A stretch of 6,489 nucleotides of DNA from Pseudomonas sp. (GTDB taxonomy: Bacteria > Pseudomonadota > Gammaproteobacteria > Pseudomonadales > Pseudomonadaceae), in the NCBI GenBank assembly GCA_003527165.1, contig DPSI01000281.1, forward strand, positions 1-6,489. Direction: 5' to 3'. The position numbers and the translations under genes are program-made. Below are positions 1 to 6,199 of the stretch, piece by piece. A model generated the notes under the pieces. It was not told the origin of the DNA. It worked only from the letters and a program-made list of their open reading frames with translations, and searched no databases. Numbering within the stretch: position 1 is the stretch's first letter; the number at the start of each line of letters is the position of its first letter.

Positions 1-981
1 CACCTGGCCCAGCGGCATCTGGCCGAATGCAATGGGCAAGGTCACGAAAATCAAACCCGGCCCGGCACCCGGCTCCAGCCCATTGCCGAACACCAGGGGG
101 AAAATGGCCAATCCCGCCAGCAGCGCCACAGCGGTGTCGGCCAGCGCGACCAGGATTGAGGTCTTGGCGATCGAGGTCCCTTCCGGCAGGTAGGAACCGT
201 AGACCATCATCGCGCCGCAGCCGAGGCTGAGGGTGAAGAAGGCGTGCCCCAGCGCCACCAATACGCTGGTCGCGGACAGCTTGGAAAAGTCCGGCACGAA
301 GAGAAATTCCACGCCGCGTGCGAAATCTCCGTTAAGCGCCGAGTAGCCGACCAGCGCCAGCAACAGCACGAACAGCCCCGGCATGAGAAAGCGCAGCGAG
401 CGTTCCAGACCGCCGCGTACGCCAAGACCGACGATCAGCATGGTCGTTGCTAGCACCAGGCTGCCGCAGACGATCAGCCGCAGCGGATCAGCCAGCAAAT
501 CACCAAACATCTCGCCGCTGGCTTCACCACTCACGCCGTTGAAGCCACCGCTAAGCGTGGTCGGCACATAGGCCAGGGCCCAGCCGGCCACCACCAGGTA
601 AAAACTGAGGATGAGAAACCCGGTCAGCCCACCGAGCCAGCCGGCGATGCGCCAGCGCGAGCTGGCGCCGGCTTCACGGGCCAGACGGGCCACGGCGCCG
701 TCGGGGTTTTGCCGACCGCGGCGGCCGATCATCACCTCGGCCATCAGCAACGGAATGCCGATCAGCAGAATGCAGGCCAGATACACCAGCACGAAGGCGC
801 CGCCGCCGTTTTCACCGGTGATGTAGGGGAATTTCCAGATATTGCCCAGGCCGACCGCGGAACCGGTAGCGGCCAGGAAGAACACCCAGCGCGAGGACCA
901 CAGGCCACGCGCCGCGCTTTGCTGAGTACGAACGGAGGCGCCACCGAGCATGCCGGCGACGAGGCTGCTTTTGTCTGTCAT
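1..981 (-). CDS. Sodium-dependent amino-acid transporter, NSS/SNF family (C-terminal part off the window)
   Basis: Inner-membrane symporter that would use the Na+ gradient to import an amino acid. The frame is open from an ATG at 979-981 to base 1, giving 327 codons with no stop; the 3' end lies beyond the left edge. The start is supported by AGGA at 988-991, six bases upstream. Residues 39-53 contain GSAVGLGNIWKFPY, the unwound TM1 signature of the LeuT fold with sodium-site residues (A42, N47). This is followed by GENGGGAF, hydrophobic segments near 64-83 and 117-140, and a TM6-like segment at 243-262 (ALGHAFFTLSLGCGAMMVYG). Family members usually have about 440-510 residues, so roughly two thirds is present. 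Compared from memory with LeuT, the TM6 glutamine (Q250) is H246 and the pocket phenylalanine (F259) is C255. The gene lies downstream of the dehydrogenase in the same direction but behind a terminator, so it probably has its own promoter. Substrate is unknown; the neighbours suggest a branched-chain or aromatic amino acid. Confidence 0.93.
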   Translation of the reverse strand, partial: MTDKSSLVAGMLGGASVRTQQSAARGLWSSRWVFFLAATGSAVGLGNIWKFPYITGENGGGAFVLVYLACILLIGIPLLMAEVMIGRRGRQNPDGAVARLAREAGASSRWRIAGWLGGLTGFLILSFYLVVAGWALAYVPTTLSGGFNGVSGEASGEMFGDLLADPLRLIVCGSLVLATTMLIVGLGVRGGLERSLRFLMPGLFVLLLALVGYSALNGDFARGVEFLFVPDFSKLSATSVLVALGHAFFTLSLGCGAMMVYGSYLPEGTSIAKTSILVALADTAVALLAGLAIFPLVFGNGLEPGAGPGLIFVTLPIAFGQMPLGQV

Positions 982-987
982 TGCGAT

Positions 988-1007
988 TCCTGCTTGTTGT
1001 TTTTGTC
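988..1007 (-). promoter_or_regulatory. CA-type (Hfq/Crc-like) motif next to the transporter ribosome binding site
   Basis: Read on the minus strand, the leader runs GACAAAAACAACAA (1007 to 994), then GC, then AGGA (991-988), then ATG at 981. AACAACAA at 994-1001 is an exact match to the AAYAAYAA form of the Pseudomonas catabolite-repression motif, two bases from the Shine-Dalgarno. Hfq with Crc binds such sites and blocks translation when preferred carbon sources are present. The motif and the ribosome binding site are seen directly; the regulation is inferred. Confidence 0.5.
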
Positions 1008-1157
1008 AGGGTGTACAACGGAAACGCCTATGGCCGAGACGGGACCGCAGGGTTTGCGAATACGGCTGGGCGCGAGAGGGTTTTGCGCGCCACGCCGTGC
1101 TGCGCCCGGGCAGGCCTTCACATTTCCGCTAGTGGCACGGCAGTGCGGCTGAGCTGC

Positions 1158-1189
1158 CGAAAGAGACCGGACGGCACAGGGCCGCCCGG
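1158..1189 (-). terminator. Rho-independent terminator after the amino-acid dehydrogenase gene
   Basis: On the minus strand, CCGGGCGGC (1189-1181), a five-base loop and GCCGTCCGG (1175-1167) form a nine-base-pair stem. It pairs fully if one G-U wobble is allowed. TCTCTTTC follows as the U-rich tail. The stem starts eight bases after the dehydrogenase stop codon (1197-1199). On the plus strand the same place has an A-C mismatch and is followed by AAAGCC, so it favours termination of minus-strand transcripts. It should separate the dehydrogenase transcript from the transporter gene, with the usual leakiness of a short, mixed U-tract. Confidence 0.7.
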
Positions 1190-1196
1190 AAAGCCG

Positions 1197-2291
1197 CTAG
1201 GCCTGCAGACGCTGTTCGCTCGGCTGCACAGCCGGCTCACCGATGTTTAGGCGTTCGAGAGCCAGCCGATCGGCGATGATCGAGGTCGGCTCGCCACTGG
1301 CGGCGGCACGCTCGAAGATCTCGCGCAGGGTGTCGGCGATGCCGTTGACGTGCGCGTCGATCTGCGCCGCGCTGCCCCCGATGCGCTGGTAGTAGACATC
1401 GATGATGCCGCCGGCATTGATGGCGTAGTCCGGCGCGTAGAGATGGTTGCGACGCTGCAACTCGACACCGATCTCCGGGCTCGCCAGCTGGTTGTTCGCC
1501 GCCCCGGCGATAACCGGCGCCCGCAGGCTCTGCAGGGTTTCGGCATTGAGAATGCCGCCCATGGCGCAGGGCGCAAACACATCCACGTCCAGGCCATAGA
1601 TGTCGTGCGGGCGCACCGCGTTGGCGCCCAGCTCCTCCATCGCTCGCTGCACGTTGGCATCGAAGATGTCGCAGACCCAGAGTTCGGCTCCGGCCTGCTT
1701 GAGATGCCGGGCCAGGCCCAGACCGACGTGCCCGACGCCCTGGATCGCGACTTTCAGCCCTATCAGGTCGTCCCGACCGAGGCGCTGGCGCACCGCTTCG
1801 CGCAGGCCGACGAACACTCCGAGCGCTGTGGATGGCGACGGATCACCACTGGCGATGCTGCCGTCGAGCGTGGCGCGCGGCATCGCACCGATGACATGGC
1901 GGGTCCGCTGGGCGAATGCCTGCATCTCCGGCTCGCCGGTGCCCGAGTCGGCCGCGGTGATGTAGCGACCGCCGAGGCTATCGACGAAATCGCCCATGGC
2001 ATGCAACAGAGCCTGGCTCTTGCCGGTGTGCGGGTCACCGATGATGACCGCCTTGCCGCCGCCGAGCTTGAGGCCGGCCAGGGAGGATTTGAGCGTCATG
2101 CCGCGTGACAGCCGCAGAACGTCGCGCAGGGCTTCGTCATCACTGGCATAGGGAAACATCCGGCAGCCGCCCAGCGCCGGGCCGAGCGTGGTGTCATGGA
2201 CGGCGATGATGGCGCGCAGACCCGATGCCTTGTCATGGCAGAACACCACCTGTTCGTGGTGATCGAAATCGGGATGAGTGAAGACGGACAT
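1197..2291 (-). CDS. Glu/Leu/Phe/Val-family amino-acid dehydrogenase, leucine dehydrogenase-like
   Basis: Cytosolic NAD-dependent oxidative deamination of an L-amino acid (probably Leu/Val/Ile, possibly Phe) to its 2-oxo acid and ammonia. The ATG at 2289-2291 gives MSVFTHPDF and 364 residues, the length of Bacillus leucine dehydrogenases. It is preceded by AAAGAGGA (2300-2307), leaving eight bases to the ATG. An in-frame ATG at 2331-2333 would add 14 residues without a comparable ribosome binding site. The N-terminal catalytic domain has PALGGCRM (38-45), GMTLK (K68) and KLGGGKAVI (K80), so both lysines fall at the positions known for leucine dehydrogenase; ADSGT (D115) and [12 protein letters not shown] follow. 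The Rossmann domain has QGVGHVG (184-190), with D208 ending the second strand, which fits NAD rather than NADP. GAANNQL (263-269) and [15 protein letters not shown] (286-300) are family signatures. The gene lies 198 bases downstream of the oxidoreductase gene and would supply its 2-oxo acid substrate. The exact substrate cannot be settled from sequence. Confidence 0.95.
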   Translation of the reverse strand: MSVFTHPDFDHHEQVVFCHDKASGLRAIIAVHDTTLGPALGGCRMFPYASDDEALRDVLRLSRGMTLKSSLAGLKLGGGKAVIIGDPHTGKSQALLHAMGDFVDSLGGRYITAADSGTGEPEMQAFAQRTRHVIGAMPRATLDGSIASGDPSPSTALGVFVGLREAVRQRLGRDDLIGLKVAIQGVGHVGLGLARHLKQAGAELWVCDIFDANVQRAMEELGANAVRPHDIYGLDVDVFAPCAMGGILNAETLQSLRAPVIAGAANNQLASPEIGVELQRRNHLYAPDYAINAGGIIDVYYQRIGGSAAQIDAHVNGIADTLREIFERAAASGEPTSIIADRLALERLNIGEPAVQPSEQRLQA

Positions 2292-2299
2292 CTGCGGAT

Positions 2300-2314
2300 T
2301 CCTCTTTAGTTGTT
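2300..2314 (-). promoter_or_regulatory. Shine-Dalgarno of the dehydrogenase overlapped by a near-CA motif
   Basis: The minus strand reads AACAACTA (2314-2307) running into AAAGAGGA (2307-2300), then eight bases to the ATG at 2291. The strong GAGGA decides the start in favour of 2291 over the upstream ATG at 2333. AACAACTA differs from AAYAAYAA at one position, so it is a weaker candidate for Hfq/Crc binding than those before the transporter and the regulator. Confidence 0.45.
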
Positions 2315-2341
2315 CTGGTTCGGCCCGGTTCATCGAGGCAG

Positions 2342-2356
2342 TTGAGAATTGTTAAG
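2342..2356. promoter_or_regulatory. Possible Lrp-type operator upstream of the dehydrogenase
   Basis: TTGAGAATTGTTAAG is an imperfect dyad around AATT (TTnAnAATTnTnAA) in the only AT-rich pocket of the spacer, 51-65 bases upstream of the dehydrogenase ATG. It agrees with the enterobacterial Lrp consensus YAGHAWATTWTDCTR at 10 of 15 places. A divergent Lrp/AsnC gene lies in the same locus, which makes this plausible, but the match is modest and the consensus is from another genus. No convincing -35/-10 pair was found in the spacer. Confidence 0.25.
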
Positions 2357-2361
2357 TGATC

Positions 2362-2391
2362 AAAAACTGGGAGCGGACCTGACCGCACCCA
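2362..2391 (-). terminator. Terminator-like hairpin between the oxidoreductase and dehydrogenase genes
   Basis: On the minus strand, TGGGTGCGG (2391-2383), a six-base loop and CCGCTCCCA (2376-2368) pair with one internal T-T mismatch. GTTTTTG (2367-2361) follows directly. A GC-rich stem plus five Us is the layout of an intrinsic terminator. It lies about 100 bases after the oxidoreductase stop and about 70 bases before the dehydrogenase start. The plus-strand side lacks a T-run. It could end most oxidoreductase transcripts or act as an attenuator that lowers dehydrogenase expression. Confidence 0.55.
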
Positions 2392-2472
2392 CAAAAAGCT
2401 TCGCCCCGGGGCGGGCCTCCCACGAAAAGCAGCCTGTGCTCGGCGCTCCCACAAAGCGATTTGTGCTCGGCG
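2386..2472. repeat. Three tandem REP-like extragenic repeats
   Basis: Three adjacent units of 31, 29 and 27 bases begin at 2386, 2417 and 2446. Each starts CWCCCAC followed by an A-rich stretch (ACAAAAAGC, ACGAAAAGC, ACAAAGCG). Units two and three also share an exact 11-base tail, TGTGCTCGGCG (2435-2445 and 2462-2472). Unit one instead holds the perfect palindrome CGCCCCGGGGCG (2402-2413). Unit three contains CACAAA-gcga-TTTGTG (2450-2465). The reverse-strand GTGGGAG head next to a GC-rich palindrome resembles Pseudomonas REP elements, which are often found between genes and near transcript ends. Copy number elsewhere in the genome cannot be seen here. Confidence 0.6.
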
Positions 2473-2488
2473 TACATGGCTGCCAACC

Positions 2489-5400
2489 TCAGGCCGCTGG
2501 TTCGAACAGGCGCACGCTCTGCACTTCGTCGCCACGGCTCAGTTGCTCCTTGAGCAGCTTCTCCTGCTGACGCGCCTTGGCGATGGAGCGCTCCTTCACC
2601 GGGCCATAGCCGCGGATCTGCTCCGGCAGCGCGGCGATAGCCACAGCGGTGCGGTAGTTGCTCGGCTTGAGCTGGGACAGGAGTTCGTCCAGGTTGCGCT
2701 CGTACTCGCTGATCAGCGCGCGCTCGACACGGCGGTCATGGCCGTAACCGAACACGTCCAGCGGCGTACCGCGCAGGAACTTCAGCTTGGCCAACACATT
2801 GAAGGCGTTCAGCACCCAGGGCCCCAGCTCGCGCTTGCGTGGCTCACCGGTGGCCTTGTCGCGCTTGGCCAGCCAGGCGGGCGCCAGGTGGAACTGCAGC
2901 TTGTAGTCGCCTTCGAATTGCGCTTCGAGCTGTTGACGGAATTCCGGCTCGCTGTAGAGCCGCGCCACCTCGTACTCGTCCTTGTAGGCCAGCAGCTTGA
3001 AGTAGTAGCGCGCCACCGCCTTCGACAGGGCCAGGTCGTCAGCCGTATCCAGCGCCCTCACCTGCTCGACCTTGTCGCGATAACGCTTGGCGTAGGCCGA
3101 GTTCTGGTACTGGGTGAGAAAGTCCACGCGCCAGTCGACGATCTCTTCCAGGGTCTGGCCGATCGGCTCGGCCAGCTCGGCCGGACGCGCCAGTTTTTCC
3201 ACCGCCTCGCGTTCCAGCACGGCACGGCGGCCCCAGCGGAAGGCCTGCAGGTTCAGCTCGGTGGATACGCCATTGAGGGTGATGGCCTTCTCGATGGCTT
3301 CGGCCGACAGCGGCAACAAGCCCTGCTGATAGGCAAAGCCGAGCAGGAACAGGTTGGTGGCGATGCTGTCGCCCATCAGCCGGGTCGCAAGGCGGGTGGC
3401 ATCGATAAAGTGGGTTTTATCCGCACCCACCGCGTCCATCAGCGCTTCGCGCATGGCCTTGCCGGGCACCTGCGCATCGGGGTTGCGGGTGAATTCGGCG
3501 GTTGCCGATTCGTGGCTGTTGATCACCGCGTGGCTGATCTGGTCGTTGAGACGGGTCAAGGAGTCGTCTCCGGCCGCGACCACCAGATCGCAGCCCAGCA
3601 ACAGATCCGTTTCGCCGGCGGCAATGCGCACGGCGTAGATATCGTCCTGCTTGGCGGCAATGCGCACATGAGTGACCACCGGGCCGAACTTCTGCGCCAG
3701 ACCGGCCTGATCGAGCACAGTGCAGCCCTTGCCTTCCAGATGCGCCGCCATGCCCAACAGCGCGCCGAGTGTGGTCACACCGCTGCCGCCGACGCCTGGG
3801 ATCAGCACATTCCATGGGCGCTCCAAACTTGGACGTTGCGGCTCCGGCAGCTGCGCCGGATCGAGACTGGAGCCTACCGCTTCAGGCTTGCGCAAACCGC
3901 CGCCGTGTATGGTGACGAAGCTCGGGCAGAAGCCTTCGACGCAGGAGAAGTCCTTGTTGCAGGCATTCTGGTCGATCTCGCGCTTGCGCCCCAGTTCGGT
4001 TTCCAGCGGCATGACCGCCAAACAGTTGGACTTCTCGCCACAGTCGCCGCAGCCCTCGCACACCGCAGGGTTAATGAAGGCACGCTTGGCCGGGTCTTCC
4101 AGCTTGCCGCGCTTGCGCCGCCGACGCTTCTCGGTGGCGCAGGTCTGGTCGTAGATGATCACCGAGACGCCTTTGAACTCGCGCAGCTCGCGCTGCACGG
4201 CATCCAGGTCGCGGCGATGGTGGAAGCTGGTGATGGGCGCGAAGGTATCGCGCGTCGGGTACTTGTCCGGCTCGTCGCTGACCAGGGCGATGCGCTTGAC
4301 GCCCTCATCGGCGACCTGCCGGCTGAGCTGATCGACACGCAGCTCGCCATCGATGGGCTGGCCGCCGGTCATTGCCACCGCATCGTTATAGAGGATCTTG
4401 AAGGTGATGTTCACGCCGGCGGCCACAGCGGCGCGCACCGCCAGGCTGCCGGAGTGGAAATAAGTGCCATCGCCGAGGTTCTGGAACATGTGCGGCGTAT
4501 CGGTGAACGGCGCCTGACCGATCCAGTTGACGCCCTCGCCGCCCATCTGGGTAAAGGTCTCGGTGCGCCGATCCATCCACTGCACCATGTAATGACAGCC
4601 GATACCGGCGGCGGCGCGGCTGCCTTCGGGCACCTTCGTCGAGGTGTTGTGCGGGCAGCCGGAGCAATAATGCGGGGTGCGCACGGTATCGTAATGGCGG
4701 GCGGCCAGGGCCTTTTCCTTGGCGGACAGGAACGCAAGCCGCGCCTGGATGCTGTCGCTGGTATAGATGGGCGCGAGCCGCTTGGCGATCACCCGGGCGA
4801 TCATCGCGGGGGTCAGCTCGCTGAGGTTCGGCAACAGCGAAGTACCGTGCTCGTCGAATTCGCCCACCACCCGCGGACGCTTGCTGACCGGCCAGTTGTA
4901 CAGCTGCCCGGTGAGCTGGTCTTCGAGAATGCTGCGCTTTTCCTCGACCACCAGGATTTCGTCCAGGCCTTGGGCGAACTCGTGCACCGAGACCGGTTCC
5001 AGCGGCCAGCTCATGCCGACCTTGAGCACCCGTAGGCCGACCGAGGCACACAGCGCTTCGTCCAGACCGAGATCATCCAGGGCCTGGCGCACGTCGAGGT
5101 AGGATTTGCCGGTGGTGATGATGCCCAGGCGCGGATTCGGCGAATCGAGCATCACGCGGTTGAGGTTGTTGGCGCGGGCGAAGGCGCGTGCGGCGTAGAT
5201 CTTGTACAGGTTGAGGCGTTTTTCCTGCGCCAGTGGCGGGTCCGGCCAACGAATGTGAACGCCGTCTTCGGGCAGCTCGAAGTCGTCGGGAATGCGCGTC
5301 TGTATCCGCAGCGGGTCGACTTCCACCACGGCGGACGAATCGACGTTTTCGGCAATGGTCTTGAGCGCCACCCAGCAGCCGGAATAGCGCGACAGCTCCC

Positions 5401-5959
5401 AGCCGATGATGCCGTAGTCAAGGATTTCCTGGACGTTGGCCGGGTTCAGCACCGGAATCGAGGCGGCGATAAAGGCGTGCTCGCTCTGGTGCGGCAAGGT
5501 CGAGGATTTGCAGCCGTGATCGTCGCCGGCCAGCAGCAAGACGCCGCCATGGGGCGAGACGCCCGCGGCATTGCCGTGCTTGAAGACGTCACCGGAGCGG
5601 TCGACGCCCGGCCCCTTGCCGTACCACATGGCGAATACGCCGTCGTACCTGGCGCCGGGGAACAGGTTGGTCTGCTGGCTACCCCACACGGCCGTCGCCG
5701 CCAGTTCCTCGTTGAGGCCCGGCTGGAAATGGATGGCGTTCTGCTTGAGGAATTCGCGCGCTTCCCAGAGGCTCTTGTCCAGCCCGCCAAGCGGCGAGCC
5801 GCGATAGCCTGAAATGAAGCAGCCCGTGTTGAGCCCCTGCGCCAGATCGCGCTGGTGCTGCAGCATGGGCAGGCGGGTCAATGCCTGGGTGCCGGTGAGG
5901 TACAGATGTCCGGTTGCGAGCCGGTACTTGTCATCCAGGCGGATCTCGGCCAATGACAT
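2489..5959 (-). CDS. Fused indolepyruvate ferredoxin oxidoreductase family protein (alpha, Fe-S and gamma parts in one chain)
   Basis: TPP- and Fe-S-dependent cytosolic enzyme that oxidatively decarboxylates 2-oxo acids (aryl-pyruvates or branched-chain oxo acids) with CoA to acyl-CoA, passing electrons to ferredoxin or a similar carrier. The start ATG at 5957-5959 has AGGAG at 5966-5970, six bases upstream; the stop TGA is at 2489-2491. The 1156 residues match the usual length of the fused proteobacterial form. The order is an N-terminal pyrimidine-type domain (GYRGSPLGGLD near 50-60), IITTGKSYLDV (280-290), CSGCPHN (432-438), the TPP-binding GDG (496-498) with NDAVAMTGGQ downstream, a ferredoxin-like region with cysteines 634, 637, 640, 646, 667, 673 and 678, a gamma/IorB-like domain starting NVLIPGVGGSG (717-727), and a C-terminal domain typical of this fused family. 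It is divergent from the Lrp-type gene and upstream of the dehydrogenase, which could provide its 2-oxo acid. The true substrate is uncertain. No ferredoxin gene lies in the window. Confidence 0.95.
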   Translation of the reverse strand: MSLAEIRLDDKYRLATGHLYLTGTQALTRLPMLQHQRDLAQGLNTGCFISGYRGSPLGGLDKSLWEAREFLKQNAIHFQPGLNEELAATAVWGSQQTNLFPGARYDGVFAMWYGKGPGVDRSGDVFKHGNAAGVSPHGGVLLLAGDDHGCKSSTLPHQSEHAFIAASIPVLNPANVQEILDYGIIGWELSRYSGCWVALKTIAENVDSSAVVEVDPLRIQTRIPDDFELPEDGVHIRWPDPPLAQEKRLNLYKIYAARAFARANNLNRVMLDSPNPRLGIITTGKSYLDVRQALDDLGLDEALCASVGLRVLKVGMSWPLEPVSVHEFAQGLDEILVVEEKRSILEDQLTGQLYNWPVSKRPRVVGEFDEHGTSLLPNLSELTPAMIARVIAKRLAPIYTSDSIQARLAFLSAKEKALAARHYDTVRTPHYCSGCPHNTSTKVPEGSRAAAGIGCHYMVQWMDRRTETFTQMGGEGVNWIGQAPFTDTPHMFQNLGDGTYFHSGSLAVRAAVAAGVNITFKILYNDAVAMTGGQPIDGELRVDQLSRQVADEGVKRIALVSDEPDKYPTRDTFAPITSFHHRRDLDAVQRELREFKGVSVIIYDQTCATEKRRRRKRGKLEDPAKRAFINPAVCEGCGDCGEKSNCLAVMPLETELGRKREIDQNACNKDFSCVEGFCPSFVTIHGGGLRKPEAVGSSLDPAQLPEPQRPSLERPWNVLIPGVGGSGVTTLGALLGMAAHLEGKGCTVLDQAGLAQKFGPVVTHVRIAAKQDDIYAVRIAAGETDLLLGCDLVVAAGDDSLTRLNDQISHAVINSHESATAEFTRNPDAQVPGKAMREALMDAVGADKTHFIDATRLATRLMGDSIATNLFLLGFAYQQGLLPLSAEAIEKAITLNGVSTELNLQAFRWGRRAVLEREAVEKLARPAELAEPIGQTLEEIVDWRVDFLTQYQNSAYAKRYRDKVEQVRALDTADDLALSKAVARYYFKLLAYKDEYEVARLYSEPEFRQQLEAQFEGDYKLQFHLAPAWLAKRDKATGEPRKRELGPWVLNAFNVLAKLKFLRGTPLDVFGYGHDRRVERALISEYERNLDELLSQLKPSNYRTAVAIAALPEQIRGYGPVKERSIAKARQQEKLLKEQLSRGDEVQSVRLFEPAA

Positions 5960-5965
5960 ATGGCG

Positions 5966-5980
5966 CTCCTGTTTGTTTTT
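5966..5980 (-). promoter_or_regulatory. Ribosome binding site and CA-like motif of the oxidoreductase gene
   Basis: The minus strand reads AAAAACAA (5980-5973), then ACAGGAG with AGGAG at 5970-5966, then six bases to the ATG at 5959. AAAAACAA fits the loose AANAANAA form of the Hfq/Crc motif but not the stricter AAYAAYAA. It lies directly upstream of the Shine-Dalgarno, as in the other three genes of the window. Confidence 0.4.
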
Positions 5981-6011
5981 ATCGGAGTCTGGACAGTGCT
6001 GTTCACTGTCC
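5978..6011 (-). promoter_or_regulatory. Perfect inverted repeat, probable operator, overlapping a candidate oxidoreductase promoter
   Basis: GGACAGTG (5991-5998), a five-base spacer and CACTGTCC (6004-6011) form a perfect 8+8 inverted repeat 32-52 bases upstream of the oxidoreductase ATG. On the minus strand a weak sigma-70-like pair overlaps it: TGAACA (6005-6000), 16 bases, GATAAA (5983-5978), four of six matches in each box. If that promoter is real, a protein bound to the repeat would sit on the -35 and spacer. The divergent Lrp-type regulator is the natural candidate. If transcription starts further upstream, the repeat would instead form a leader hairpin. The repeat is certain; the promoter is weak. 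Confidence 0.5.
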
Positions 6012-6022
6012 GCCTAACAGGT

Positions 6023-6053
6023 CGTGGGCAGCCGCACGGTAAGCCGTCCCACG
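6023..6053. promoter_or_regulatory. Bulged dyad in the divergent control region
   Basis: CGTGGG (6023-6028), seven unpaired bases and ACGG (6036-6039) face CCGT (6044-6047) and CCCACG (6048-6053) across a four-base loop, TAAG. The result is a ten-base-pair arm interrupted on one side only. It lies midway between the two divergent starts and may be a second regulator site or an RNA structure in an oxidoreductase leader. No function can be assigned from sequence. Confidence 0.3.
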
Positions 6054-6175
6054 CCAGCGATCCGGCAAGGGATCACCCCACCGTTGCGCGTTGGATAAGA
6101 GTCTGGCCGTGACGAGGAGAGATTTTCTTTCTACTTTTGCTGTGTAAGCGCCATCGCGCGCATGATCCATCCACC

Positions 6176-6193
6176 AACAACAACAAAACAGGA
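6176..6193 (+). promoter_or_regulatory. Overlapping CA motifs next to the regulator's ribosome binding site
   Basis: AACAACAA occurs twice in overlap (6176-6183 and 6179-6186), runs on through AAAACA, and is followed by AGGA (6190-6193) six bases before the ATG at 6200. Both copies are exact AAYAAYAA matches. The stretch from 6171 to 6190 has no G or T, so the leader should be unstructured and open to Hfq. This is the strongest Hfq/Crc candidate in the window; it would also serve simply as an open translation-initiation region. Confidence 0.5.
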
Positions 6194-6199
6194 ACAACC

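Noticed and set aside
709..1152. Plus-strand open frame of 147 codons over the transporter start
   Set aside because: It is antisense to the N-terminus of the NSS transporter and its promoter region, with composition typical of a shadow frame.
982..1157. Search for a transporter promoter (sigma-70 or sigma-54)
   Set aside because: No -35/-10 pair with acceptable spacing and no -24/-12 GG/GC pair was found. A promoter is expected after the terminator, but none could be placed.
1138..1159. CGGCAG / CTGCCG inverted repeat with a ten-base loop
   Set aside because: Six base pairs with a long loop and no T-run on either side; it occurs easily by chance in GC-rich DNA and lies beside a much better terminator.
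1350..2108. Plus-strand open frame of 252 codons antisense to the dehydrogenase gene
   Set aside because: The opposite strand has all the leucine dehydrogenase signatures at the expected spacing; this frame has no domain and no convincing ribosome binding site.
2292..2333. Upstream in-frame ATG that would lengthen the dehydrogenase by 14 residues
   Set aside because: The added residues [14 protein letters not shown] do not look like the family, there is no comparable Shine-Dalgarno, and the start at 2291 gives the family length with lysines at positions 68 and 80.
2543..5035. Plus-strand open frame of 830 codons antisense to the oxidoreductase gene
   Set aside because: It lies wholly inside a gene with clear TPP, Fe-S and gamma-domain motifs. 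Its translation is rich in H, R, L, G, A and V with no recognisable domain, as expected for an antisense frame in GC-rich DNA.
6059..6074. GATCC-N6-GGATC inverted repeat in the divergent region
   Set aside because: Five base pairs only, no extension outward and no link to a promoter element.
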